Assembly (NCBI GenBank): GCA_023388675.1
Contig: JAEWFU010000174.1
Location: 1 to 7,668 of the forward strand
DNA from: Pseudomonadota bacterium
Lineage (GTDB): Bacteria > Pseudomonadota > Alphaproteobacteria > Rhizobiales > Rhizobiaceae
Direction of reading: 5' to 3'
DNA length: 7,668 nucleotides
Positions 1 through 6,364 of the stretch are shown here, in pieces. Under the pieces are notes generated by a model, which made no database searches, was not told where the DNA came from, and was given only the letters and a program-made list of their open reading frames with translations. A program made the translations under genes and the position numbers. The number at the start of each line of letters is the position of its first letter. Positions within the stretch are counted from its first letter, which is position 1.

Positions 1-636
1 GAACTGGACCGCGTGAAGTCGGAAATCGAGGCGGGCGGCGGCGAAGCAGCCGTCCTTGCCGGCGACGTCGCAGACGAAAGCTATGCCGGTGCACTCATCG
101 ATCTCGCGATGTCGCGTTTCGGCAGCCTCCACATTGCCTTCAACAATGCCGGTGCCACAGGCGAGATGGGCGAATCCCACACGGTTTCGCTAGACGGCTG
201 GAAGCACACCATCGACACGAACCTGACCGGGGCGTTTCTCGGCGCGAAGCACCAGATTCCCGCGATGCTTGAAAATGGCGGCGGTTCGATCATCTTCACC
301 TCTACCTTCGTGGGCTACACCGTGGGCATGCCCGGTATGGCAGCCTATGCCGCGGCGAAGGCAGGCGTGGTGGGACTGACACAGGTTCTGGCCGCCGAAT
401 ACGGACCGAGAGGGATCAGGGTCAACGCCCTGCTTCCCGGCGGCACCGACACGCCCGCGGCAACCTTCAAGACACCCGAGGAGCGTTCGTTCGTGGAAGG
501 GCTTCACGCCTTGAAGCGCGTCGCCGAACCGGAGGAGATCGCGGCTACCGCGCTCTATCTGGCGGCGGATGAATCGAGCTTCACCACCGGCACGGCGCTG
601 CTTGCCGACGGCGGCGTTTCGATCAACCGGGTATGA
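1..636 (+). CDS. SDR family NAD(P)-dependent oxidoreductase, 3' part (5' end outside window)
   Basis: This is a classical short-chain dehydrogenase/reductase. The frame is open from base 1, so the start and the N-terminal TGxxxGIG cofactor loop (about 40-45 residues in this family) lie upstream; the GTG at 13 is internal. In the 211 visible residues I see D22-V23 (adenine-binding), NNAG at 48-51, the structural Asn at N74, the catalytic Y116-x3-K120 in AYAAAKAG, and the post-catalytic segment GIRVNALLPGGTDTP, ending in the usual DGGVSI tail. The catalytic-serine region reads FTSTFVG (S101-T102), so it is unclear whether S101 or T102 fills the serine role. Family knowledge says these enzymes oxidise alcohols or reduce ketones with NAD(P)H in the cytosol. 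The substrate cannot be told from sequence. The gene ends in a strong hairpin, so it probably ends its own transcript. The SDR call is very sure. Confidence 0.95.
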   Translation, partial: ELDRVKSEIEAGGGEAAVLAGDVADESYAGALIDLAMSRFGSLHIAFNNAGATGEMGESHTVSLDGWKHTIDTNLTGAFLGAKHQIPAMLENGGGSIIFTSTFVGYTVGMPGMAAYAAAKAGVVGLTQVLAAEYGPRGIRVNALLPGGTDTPAATFKTPEERSFVEGLHALKRVAEPEEIAATALYLAADESSFTTGTALLADGGVSINRV

Positions 637-639
637 TGA

Positions 640-692
640 GAAAGCGGTGCCCGGCGCGGTGACGGGACCAAGCCAAGCCGGGCATCGCTTTC
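640..692 (+). terminator. 16-bp stem-loop after the SDR gene, likely (bidirectional) terminator
   Basis: Bases 640-655 pair with 677-692 over 16 bp, with a single G-U wobble (647/685), around a 21-nt loop. The stem begins 3 nt after the TGA of the SDR gene. The outer end is AAAGC on the left and GCTTTC on the right, so the A/T ends could act in both directions, but no long U run follows the stem (a TTTT lies about 20 nt on). It probably insulates the SDR gene from rpsU. Termination is inferred; the pairing is seen directly. Confidence 0.65.
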
Positions 693-808
693 CGCTCGAC
701 AACTCTTTTCCGTTCTGCTATGAGCCGCCGCAATTCGTGGTGTATTCGCCGCGGGGGCGCATGGGTATTGCGTCCGGAATTTTTGACAACGCACATCAAC
801 CGGAAGAC

Positions 809-812
809 AGGA
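809..812 (+). promoter_or_regulatory. Ribosome binding site that fixes the rpsU GTG start
   Basis: AGGA lies 6 nt upstream of the GTG at 819. No comparable Shine-Dalgarno sequence sits before the in-frame ATG at 720, which supports the shorter S21 reading. Confidence 0.6.
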
Positions 813-818
813 ACGCAC

Positions 819-1052
819 GTGCAGGTACTCGTCCGCGACAACAATGTTGACCAGGCGCTCCGCGCTCTCAAGAAGAAGATGCAGCGCGAAGGTATCTTCC
901 GCGAAATGAAGATGCGCGGACATTACGAGAAGCCTTCCGAGAAGCGCGCCCGCGAAAAGGCCGAAGCTGTGCGCCGTGCCCGCAAGCTGGCTCGCAAGCG
1001 TGCCCAGCGCGAAGGTCTCGTTGCTGGCGGCCGTTCGGCTCCTGCACGCTGA
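819..1052 (+). CDS. rpsU: 30S ribosomal protein S21 (bS21)
   Basis: Small, very basic protein of 77 residues that begins (M)[19 protein letters not shown], the conserved start of alphaproteobacterial S21. It continues with the lysine/arginine-rich helices [20 protein letters not shown] and a run of [14 protein letters not shown], then a short Gly/Ala/Arg tail. S21 joins the 30S subunit late and helps base pairing between the mRNA Shine-Dalgarno sequence and 16S rRNA. I chose the GTG at 819 because the family homology begins exactly there, the length is typical (about 70-80 residues), and AGGA lies 6 nt upstream. The same frame is open back to an ATG at 720, but those 33 residues do not look like S21. 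An intrinsic terminator closes the gene, so it is probably monocistronic. The 182 nt between the SDR gene and this start hold the SDR hairpin and presumably the promoter, which I could not place. Confidence 0.96.
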   Translation: MQVLVRDNNVDQALRALKKKMQREGIFREMKMRGHYEKPSEKRAREKAEAVRRARKLARKRAQREGLVAGGRSAPAR

Positions 1053-1090
1053 TCACGCCAAGTTTTCGTCCTTTTCCGGCGATACCGATT

Positions 1091-1124
1091 AAGGTGGCGC
1101 GATGCGAATCGTGGCCACCTTTTT
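1091..1124 (+). terminator. Rho-independent terminator of rpsU
   Basis: AAGGTGGC (1091-1098) pairs with GCCACCTT (1114-1121). An inner CGAT/ATCG stem (1100-1103 with 1108-1111) is capped by a GCGA loop, with a small internal mismatch between the two stems. The run of five T at 1120-1124 ends the structure. It lies 38 nt after the rpsU stop, as expected for an intrinsic terminator. Confidence 0.88.
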
Positions 1125-1205
1125 GATTCCAGCCCGCAGCTCTAATGCGGAACATCTTCGTCCGCGGTACTTTCCGGGGAGGCGGAGAAGCAGGGGGAGC
1201 CCAAG

Positions 1206-2057
1206 ATGACAGAAGCTGCAGCCTTTCGCGGTTCCGAGGTTAAACTGACGGTAGCCACGCTGGTTGCCTTGGCCGCGCTGTCATTGGCCGGATGCCAGAC
1301 GGCAACAGGCCCGCTGGTCGAGGTTTCCGAGGCCGAAGCGGCCCAGGCGTCGACCGAGAATATCTCTTCCCTCTCCGCCGTGATCCAGCGCAGCCCGAAC
1401 GACCCGGAAGGCTACAATGTGCGCGGATCGGCCTATGGTCGGGGCGGACGCTATCAGGACGCGCTCAAGGATTTCGAGACCGCGGTCCGTCTTAATCCCA
1501 ACTTCTACCAGGCCTATTCCAACCGCGCGCTGATCTACCGCTACATGGGCGACCAGCAGGCTGCGTTGCAGGACTACAATCGAGCCCTGCAGATCAACCC
1601 GAACTACGACGCCGCCTATATCGGCCGCGGCAACCTCTACCGCCTTGCCGGGCGCGGCAATGAGGCCTTCCAGGACTTCGAGCGCGCCATCCAACTCGAT
1701 ACCACCGATCCGCGCGCCTATCACAATCGCGGCCTGCTCTATCAGGCGCGCGGCCAGCACGACTTCGCGATCGAGGATTTCGCCAAGGCCATCTCGCTGG
1801 CGCCCAACGCGGCCGAGCCCTACAACGGCCGTGGCCTGTCCTATCTGGCACGCAACGACGAGGACAACGCGCTCGCTGACTTCAACACGGCGATCCGCCT
1901 CGACAAGACCAATGCCGAGGCCTGGGCGTATCAGGGGCTCATTCTGGAACGGCGGGGCGACAACACGCGCGCGTCACGATCCTACGGCGAGGCAGCGCGC
2001 CTCGACCCCAATCTCAAGGCGGCCAAGGACGGCCTCGCCCGCACCAAAGGCGCCTGA
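1206..2057 (+). CDS. TPR-repeat lipoprotein
   Basis: A 283-residue protein with a lipoprotein signal peptide: a short n-region with R8 and K13, a hydrophobic stretch from about 14 to 28, and the lipobox L27-A28-G29-C30. Cys30 would be the lipidated first residue of the mature protein. After a linker, six consecutive 34-residue tetratricopeptide repeats run from about 64 to 267 (starting near 64, 98, 132, 166, 200 and 234), most beginning PN and ending with the A-x-x-L-(N/D) pattern. A short tail closes the protein. TPR arrays are protein-binding scaffolds; NlpI of enterobacteria is a comparable TPR lipoprotein, but I cannot claim orthology. It probably sits on the outer membrane facing the periplasm (no Asp at +2; Q31 is seen). 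GGGGGAG at 1193-1199, 6 nt before the ATG, supports the start. Placement directly after rpsU is, from memory, common in rhizobia. The partner is unknown. Confidence 0.92.
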   Translation: MTEAAAFRGSEVKLTVATLVALAALSLAGCQTATGPLVEVSEAEAAQASTENISSLSAVIQRSPNDPEGYNVRGSAYGRGGRYQDALKDFETAVRLNPNFYQAYSNRALIYRYMGDQQAALQDYNRALQINPNYDAAYIGRGNLYRLAGRGNEAFQDFERAIQLDTTDPRAYHNRGLLYQARGQHDFAIEDFAKAISLAPNAAEPYNGRGLSYLARNDEDNALADFNTAIRLDKTNAEAWAYQGLILERRGDNTRASRSYGEAARLDPNLKAAKDGLARTKGA

Positions 2058-2079
2058 GCGACTTCTTCGCGACAAGCAC

Positions 2080-2129
2080 CGACGCTCGCCCAGGCAGGTG
2101 AATTTTCCTGCCGGCGGATAGGAGCGTCG
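2080..2129 (+). other. Nested stem-loop between TPR gene and oxidoreductase gene
   Basis: An outer 8-bp stem (CGACGCTC 2080-2087 with GAGCGTCG 2122-2129) encloses an inner stem: GCC 2088-2090 with GGC 2113-2115, and GGCAGG 2093-2098 with CCTGCC 2107-2112. The inner stem has a 2-nt bulge and an 8-nt T-rich loop. It lies 22 nt after the TPR stop. No U run follows, so it is not a textbook terminator. It could stabilise the upstream mRNA, act in Rho-linked termination, or control the next gene. The pairing is seen; the role is open. Confidence 0.55.
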
Positions 2130-2170
2130 AGATCGCGGGCGATGGTGCGCTTCTTCAACAGGGCTTGCCC

Positions 2171-2758
2171 ATGAACTGCCTGATCGTCCGTGCCCATCCG
2201 CTCGAGGAAAATCTCACCCGCCGGTTCTCCGATTTCGCATCGGGCAGGCTGGAAGCGACCGGACACAAGGTTTCGCTTATCGACCTGTACGCAGAGGATT
2301 TCGATCCGCGTCTCACGGCGGCGGAGCGCGCCTCTTATTCTGCCGACAAGTACGACCGGCCGGGCATGGAGCGCCACATCGATGCGCTGCGCGCGGCCGA
2401 AACGCTGGTGCTCGCCTTCCCGACATGGTGGTTCGGTCCGCCGGCGATCCTGAAGGGCTGGCTCGACCGCGTCATGGCCCCGGGTGTCGCCTTCGACCAT
2501 GGCCGGGATTTCGGACCGATCGAACCGAAGCTCCTCGGCCTCAGGCATGTAGTCACCATCACCACGCTTGGCTCGCCGTGGTGGGTGGACCGGCTGGTGT
2601 TGCGGCGGCCGGTACGCCGTGTCCTCAAGACTGCCGTCTTCGGTGGCTGCGCGCCCAATGCGCGCTTCACCTACCTTCCGTTCTATCGGGCCGAGACGGC
2701 GACGGCCGCCAGGATCGCCCGTTTCGAGACGCGTATCGCGCGTACGATCGGAGGCTGA
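2171..2758 (+). CDS. NAD(P)H-dependent oxidoreductase, flavodoxin-like fold (NQO/KefF type)
   Basis: A 195-residue protein of the Flavodoxin_2 family (NAD(P)H quinone dehydrogenases, KefF/MdaB-like). The start MNCLIVRAHPLEENLT is the first beta strand and the FMN-phosphate loop (residues 8-16, AHPLEENLT). FPTWWFGPPAILKGWLDRV at 83-101 is the typical segment near the flavin ring, followed by APGVAF. The family carries two-electron reduction of quinones or similar electrophiles with FMN and NAD(P)H in the cytosol. The start is the ATG at 2171 with AGGG at 2160-2163; the frame also has a TTG at 2165, but it would leave 1 nt to the same ribosome site. It lies 84 bp upstream of the regulator-exporter operon on the same strand, and the dyad between them suggests separate control. 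Shared purpose with the exporters is inference. The substrate is unknown. Confidence 0.92.
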   Translation: MNCLIVRAHPLEENLTRRFSDFASGRLEATGHKVSLIDLYAEDFDPRLTAAERASYSADKYDRPGMERHIDALRAAETLVLAFPTWWFGPPAILKGWLDRVMAPGVAFDHGRDFGPIEPKLLGLRHVVTITTLGSPWWVDRLVLRRPVRRVLKTAVFGGCAPNARFTYLPFYRAETATAARIARFETRIARTIGG

Positions 2759-2804
2759 ATCCCGGTTCTGGCTCAAGGCTTCACTCTAGGCTGACCTGCA
2801 AAAT

Positions 2805-2834
2805 CAATATAGAAACCTTATGGTTTTTATATTG
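2805..2834 (+). promoter_or_regulatory. 30-bp inverted repeat, probable operator of the regulator-exporter operon
   Basis: CAATATAGAAACC (2805-2817) is matched by GGTTTTTATATTG (2822-2834), giving 13-bp half-sites with one mismatch (2812/2827) around TTAT. The site is strikingly AT-rich in GC-rich surroundings and ends 8 nt before the ATG of the winged-helix regulator. A -10-like TATATT (2828-2833) lies inside it, and its right end touches the only Shine-Dalgarno-like bases (TTGGGG, 2832-2837). The simplest reading is an autoregulatory operator over the promoter. If transcribed it would also form an mRNA hairpin that could mask the ribosome site. I could not assign a convincing -35 box. Confidence 0.72.
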
Positions 2835-2842
2835 GGGCCAGC

Positions 2843-3490
2843 ATGCAGACGCCAGCTACCAGCGCAGAGCGGATCCTGCGCTTTCTTAAGTTCCGGGGGC
2901 CGCAGACCACCGAAACGCTGGCACGCCATCTCGGCATCACTGTACCGGGTACCCGAAAGCACCTCACCGCTTTGCTTGATGAAGATCTCGTGCAGCATTT
3001 CGACGAGGCCGGGTCGGTCGGTCGGCCCCGGCGTTATTGGCAACTGACCGAGAAGGCCCAGACCCGCTTTCCCGACACCCACGCGATGCTGACCGTGGAA
3101 ATGATCGCGTCGATCCGCACCGTATTCGGCAATGACGGCCTCGGCCGCCTGATTGACGAGCGGGAGCGCCAGACACTCGCCCGCTACCGGGCCGCGCTTG
3201 CCGATATCGAAGGGCTCGCCGCACGTGTCGAATGCCTCGCCCGCCTACGCAGCGAGGAAGGCTATATGGCCGAGACCGTGCGGCTCGACGACGGCGCGCT
3301 GCTGCTTGTCGAGAACCATTGCCCAATCTGCGCGGCGGCACGAACCTGCCAGAACTTTTGCCGATCCGAGCTCGATGTCTTCGCCGCAGCCCTAGGGCCC
3401 GACGTGGCGGTCGAACGCGGCGAACATCTGCTTTCGGGCAGCCGCCGCTGTACCTACCGTATCGTACCGGCCAAGGAGTTCGCGGCATGA
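2843..3490 (+). CDS. Winged-helix transcriptional regulator with SufR-like cysteine cluster (COG2345-like)
   Basis: A 215-residue DNA-binding protein. Residues 8-50 form the helix-turn-helix (TTETLARHLGITVPGTRKHL, 22-41), and GRPRRYWQLTEKA (60-72) is the wing. A central helical part follows (about 82-136), then a C-terminal sensing part with NHCPICAAARTCQNFC: C160, C163, C169, C173, and C203 in SRRCTYRI. C160-x12-C173 plus C203 resembles SufR-type iron-sulfur repressors as I remember them; the cysteine expected between C173 and C203 is not present, while C163 and C169 are extra. It probably binds an Fe-S cluster, zinc, or responds through thiols, but the ligand is not proven. The gene overlaps the MFS gene by ATGA, so it is the first gene of that operon. 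The dyad at 2805-2834 suggests that it controls its own operon. Calling it sufR would be wrong, as no suf genes are near. Confidence 0.88.
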   Translation: MQTPATSAERILRFLKFRGPQTTETLARHLGITVPGTRKHLTALLDEDLVQHFDEAGSVGRPRRYWQLTEKAQTRFPDTHAMLTVEMIASIRTVFGNDGLGRLIDERERQTLARYRAALADIEGLAARVECLARLRSEEGYMAETVRLDDGALLLVENHCPICAAARTCQNFCRSELDVFAAALGPDVAVERGEHLLSGSRRCTYRIVPAKEFAA

Positions 3491-4920
3491 GCCAGGCAGA
3501 AGAGCTGCGTCCCGACTGGCGCGACCTATGGGCAAGCGGCGACCTCGGCCGCTTCTGTTTCATCTCGCTCGGCATCGTGCTCCACGCCTCCAACGAGACG
3601 ATGATCGCCACCATCATGCCGAGCATGATCTCCGACATCTCCGGCGTCGAACTGGTCGGCTGGTCGCTCTCTATCTACGAGATCGGTTCCATCACCGCGG
3701 GCGCCGCCGCCGGACGGCTGGTGAGCTACATGGCGCTGCGCACCAACATGGTCGTCGCGGCCCTGCTCTACGCGGCCGGTGCCGCCCTCTGCGCAGCCGC
3801 TCCCGACATGCACTGGTTTCTCGCCGGCCGGCTGCTTGAGGGTTTCGGCGGCGGCGCGCTGGTGTCGCTGTCCTATGTCTCGATCGAAAGGCTGTTTCCC
3901 CGCCTGATCTGGCCCCAGCTCTTCGCCATCGTCTCCGTCGTCTGGGGTGTCTCGGCTTTCGGTGGCCCGCTGATCGGAGCGCTTTTTGCCGAAACCGCCT
4001 CGTGGCGCTGGGCATTCGGTACGTTTGCCATTGCCGGTGCCGGCATGGCGCTGGTCAGCCTCGCGGTGTTGCGTGGGCCGCAGGCAACGCAGCGCAAGGC
4101 AAGCCCCGAAGGCGTGCCGCCCTTCCCCTGGTTGCCGCTGCTGGTGATGGCAGCCGCGATCATGGCGATTGCGCTCGCAGGCATCCGCAACGACCTTGCA
4201 AGCGCCGTGCTCCTGCTTTCTGCCGGTGCCGTCGGCCTTGCCGCATTCTTCCTGCTCGACGCCAGAAAGCCGCGCTCGCGACTGTTCCCCACCCGGCCGC
4301 TCGACATGAACACGCAGGTCGGCAACGGCATCGTCATGATGGCGGCATTCTCGGCCGGCACCATAACCTTCTCGATCTACGGTCCGCTGATCCTCACCAG
4401 CCTGCATGGCATATCGATTCTGACCACCGGCTACATCATCGCCGCCGAGTCGATCGCCTGGTCGGTGATGTCCATCCTCGTCGCCAGGGCGCGTCCCGAA
4501 CATGAGCGCATCATCATCCTCGCCGGCGCGCTGATGATTTTCGGCGGCATGGCCGGCTTCGTCTTCGCGGTCCCCGATGGATCGATACCGCTCATCCTCG
4601 CCTGCGCGATCCTGCAGGGCGGCGGTTTCGGCATCGCCTGGCCGTTCGTCACCCGCCTCATCGTTTCCTCCGCGCGTGAGGAGGAACGCACCGTCACCTC
4701 ATCGGCCGTGCCGACCATGCAAAGGATCGGCTATGCCACCGGCGCTGCACTCGCTGGCATCGTCGCCAATGCTGCCGGCTTCTCCCAAGGGCTCTCCGGC
4801 GACACGGCCGCAAACGTGGCCCAATGGCTGTTCCTTGCATTCCTGCCCTTCGGCGTGCTGGGTTCCGTCGCGGCGCTGCGGCTGATGAATGGCGAACGCA
4901 AGCGCACCGCAGGGGATTAG
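3487..4920 (+). CDS. MFS transporter, DHA2-like drug/metabolite exporter
   Basis: A 477-residue inner-membrane protein made almost entirely of hydrophobic helices, consistent with 12-14 membrane segments. The first helix carries LHASNETMIATIMPSM (32-47), the counterpart of the LDxTIVNVALP signature of DHA2-type antiporters, with E37 as the buried acid. GRLLEGFGGG (114-123) matches the motif-B region, and WGVSAFGGPLIGALFAETAS (153-172), followed by WRW, is motif C, found in exporters rather than importers. The family couples export of toxic compounds or metabolites to proton entry. The start is the ATG at 3487, overlapping the regulator stop (ATGA), with AAGGAG 8 nt upstream. The frame is open further back to 3232, but that is the regulator gene read in another frame. 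Translational coupling with the regulator is likely. The substrate is unknown. Confidence 0.93.
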   Translation: MSQAEELRPDWRDLWASGDLGRFCFISLGIVLHASNETMIATIMPSMISDISGVELVGWSLSIYEIGSITAGAAAGRLVSYMALRTNMVVAALLYAAGAALCAAAPDMHWFLAGRLLEGFGGGALVSLSYVSIERLFPRLIWPQLFAIVSVVWGVSAFGGPLIGALFAETASWRWAFGTFAIAGAGMALVSLAVLRGPQATQRKASPEGVPPFPWLPLLVMAAAIMAIALAGIRNDLASAVLLLSAGAVGLAAFFLLDARKPRSRLFPTRPLDMNTQVGNGIVMMAAFSAGTITFSIYGPLILTSLHGISILTTGYIIAAESIAWSVMSILVARARPEHERIIILAGALMIFGGMAGFVFAVPDGSIPLILACAILQGGGFGIAWPFVTRLIVSSAREEERTVTSSAVPTMQRIGYATGAALAGIVANAAGFSQGLSGDTAANVAQWLFLAFLPFGVLGSVAALRLMNGERKRTAGD

Positions 4921-4922
4921 CC

Positions 4923-5552
4923 ATGCCCGAGACGACCAACCTAATCGCCTTCGCCCTCATCGCGCTCGGCATGGTGCTGACGCCCGGCCCCAACATGATC
5001 TACCTGATATCCCGGTCGATCAGCCAAGGTGTCGTGGCCGGCCTGATTTCGCTGGGCGGGGTGGCGCTCGGTTTCGTTTTCTACATGCTCGCCGCCGTCT
5101 TCGGCATCACCGCGCTGGTGATGGCGGTGCCCTTTGCCTACGACATGTTGCGCTTCGCAGGCGCGGCCTATCTGCTGTGGCTCGCCTGGCAGGCGGTACG
5201 GCCCGGTGGCCGCTCGCCGTTTCAAGTGCGCCAGTTGCCGAAGGACGGCCCACGCAAGCTGTTCCTGATGGGGCTCTTCACCAATCTCCTCAACCCCAAG
5301 GCGGCGGTGCTTTACATGTCGCTGCTGCCGCAGTTCATCGACCCCGCAGGCAACGTGCTTACGCAGGCGCTGACCCTCGGCTTCATGCAGATCGCGATCA
5401 GCTTCGTCGTCAACGCGATGATCGCCATCGCCGCCGGCGGCATCGCGCTCTTCCTGATGAGGCACCCATTCTGGCTGGCGCTCCAGCGCTGGTTCATGGG
5501 AACCGTGCTGGCCGGCCTCGCCGTCAGCATGGCTATCGAAGCGCGGCGCTAG
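4923..5552 (+). CDS. LysE/RhtB family exporter
   Basis: A 209-residue membrane protein of the LysE/RhtB amino-acid exporter family, of typical length with about six membrane helices. Family marks seen are TPGPNM (20-25) at the end of helix 1, the glycine-rich ISLGGVALGF (42-51), the AAYLLWLAWQAVRP stretch (80-93) before a polar loop, and FTNLLNPKAAVLY (119-131). The start ATG lies 2 nt after the MFS stop, with AGGGGA (4911-4916) inside the MFS end, so it is the third gene of the regulator-MFS-LysE operon. The family exports amino acids and derivatives such as lysine, threonine, homoserine lactone or cysteine-pathway compounds using the proton gradient. Which one applies here cannot be read from the sequence. 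The stop lies 5 bp from the stop of the opposing permease gene. Confidence 0.94.
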   Translation: MPETTNLIAFALIALGMVLTPGPNMIYLISRSISQGVVAGLISLGGVALGFVFYMLAAVFGITALVMAVPFAYDMLRFAGAAYLLWLAWQAVRPGGRSPFQVRQLPKDGPRKLFLMGLFTNLLNPKAAVLYMSLLPQFIDPAGNVLTQALTLGFMQIAISFVVNAMIAIAAGGIALFLMRHPFWLALQRWFMGTVLAGLAVSMAIEARR

Positions 5553-5568
5553 AACACTTACGCCGCTT
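5539..5568. terminator. Possible bidirectional hairpin at the convergent gene ends
   Basis: GCGGCG (5543-5548) pairs with CGCCGC (5561-5566). After a 2-nt bulge, AA (5539-5540) can pair with TT (5567-5568). The 12-nt loop holds both stop codons: TAG of the LysE gene and the complement of TAA of the permease gene. The T runs are short, so this would be a weak terminator at best. It is the only candidate between the two head-on operons. Confidence 0.35.
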
Positions 5569-6364
5569 TGCCCGCCCTCGCCTGCCTGCGCCGCGCGATC
5601 TCGTAGGCGACCGCGCCCAGAACGGTGATCGCGATCATGATCAGCGCCAGTGCGTTGACGGCCGGCGTCAGGCCGGTGCGCACCTTGGTCGCAATGAACA
5701 CGGTGAGCGGCGTGTCGAACCCGCGCACGAACAGCGTCGTGTTATAATTCTCGACCGACTGGAGCAGTGCAAGGAAGGCGGCCGCGATCAGCGCCGGCTT
5801 GAGGAACGGCAGCAGGATGCGCCGGAACACCATGAATTTCGATGCCCCGAGACCAAGTGCGGCTTCCTCCTGGGTGCGGTCGAAGCGTTGCAGCCGCGCG
5901 GCAACCATCAGCATCACATAACAGATGATGAAGCTTGCCTGAGCGACGACGATGAGGAACACGCCGCCCCCGACGCCGAGCTGGCGCCACAGGACGAGCG
6001 TGGCGATGCCGATGACGACGCCGGGCGTGAGCAGCGGCGAGACCATCACGGCGTAGAGGAAGCCACGCGCCCGCGCATGGAGGCTGGTCAGCATCAGCGC
6101 CGCAGCCGTACCGACAGGCAGCGCGATCAGCACCACGAAGAACGCGACCACGATCGATGTCCAGACCGACTGCCACATCGCGCTGTCGGACCACAGTTCG
6201 GAGAACCATTGCAGCGTCGTGCCCTGCCATGGCGTGACGGTCGGAAAGCGGCTCGTATTGAAGGTCGCCGCGCCCATGATCGCCAGCGGCGCGAACAGGT
6301 AGACGAAAAACGCCACCATGTAGAAGGCGAACAGGGCGCGCGCGATACGGTCGGCGGGGCTCAT
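5558..6364 (-). CDS. ABC transporter permease, PotC-like (spermidine/putrescine-type family)
   Basis: A 268-residue inner-membrane permease with about six membrane helices (near 8-31, 67-91, 103-125, 133-156, 190-207 and 237-256). The cytoplasmic EAA loop that docks the ATPase is clear: EAALGLGASKF-x6-LLPFLKP (167-190). VSPLLTPGVVIGIATL (108-123) and the segment after the EAA loop, LQSVENYNTTLFVRG (201-215), correspond to the PotC pattern. The start ATG (6364-6362) has GAGGAG 9 nt upstream on the minus strand. It is the second permease of an importer whose first permease and ATPase lie upstream on the same strand. Unusually, 256 bp with a repeat element separate the two permease genes. Related transporters import polyamines, opines, mannopine-type compounds or aminoethylphosphonate; the substrate here is not determined. 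Confidence 0.93.
   Translation of the reverse strand: MSPADRIARALFAFYMVAFFVYLFAPLAIMGAATFNTSRFPTVTPWQGTTLQWFSELWSDSAMWQSVWTSIVVAFFVVLIALPVGTAAALMLTSLHARARGFLYAVMVSPLLTPGVVIGIATLVLWRQLGVGGGVFLIVVAQASFIICYVMLMVAARLQRFDRTQEEAALGLGASKFMVFRRILLPFLKPALIAAAFLALLQSVENYNTTLFVRGFDTPLTVFIATKVRTGLTPAVNALALIMIAITVLGAVAYEIARRRQARAGKAA

Noticed and set aside
783..788. Perfect TTGACA as a -35 box for rpsU
   Set aside because: No -10-like sequence lies 16-18 bp downstream, and the start of transcription would fall within the ribosome site or coding region.
1123..1148. TTGATT and TAATGC as a promoter for the TPR gene
   Set aside because: The spacing is only 14 bp, and the first box lies in the terminator U tract, so the match is too weak to call.
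1281..1760. Minus-strand frame of 159 codons inside the TPR gene
   Set aside because: It mirrors the repeats of the TPR gene and has no own ribosome site or family likeness.
3232..3486. Extended N-terminus of the MFS protein
   Set aside because: These bases encode the regulator in another frame. The transporter homology and AAGGAG site support the ATG at 3487.
3526..4503. Long minus-strand open frame opposite the MFS gene (325 codons)
   Set aside because: Its product is rich in Arg, Asp, Gly and His with no recognisable domain, as expected from the antisense of a GC-rich gene. The plus-strand MFS motifs are clear.
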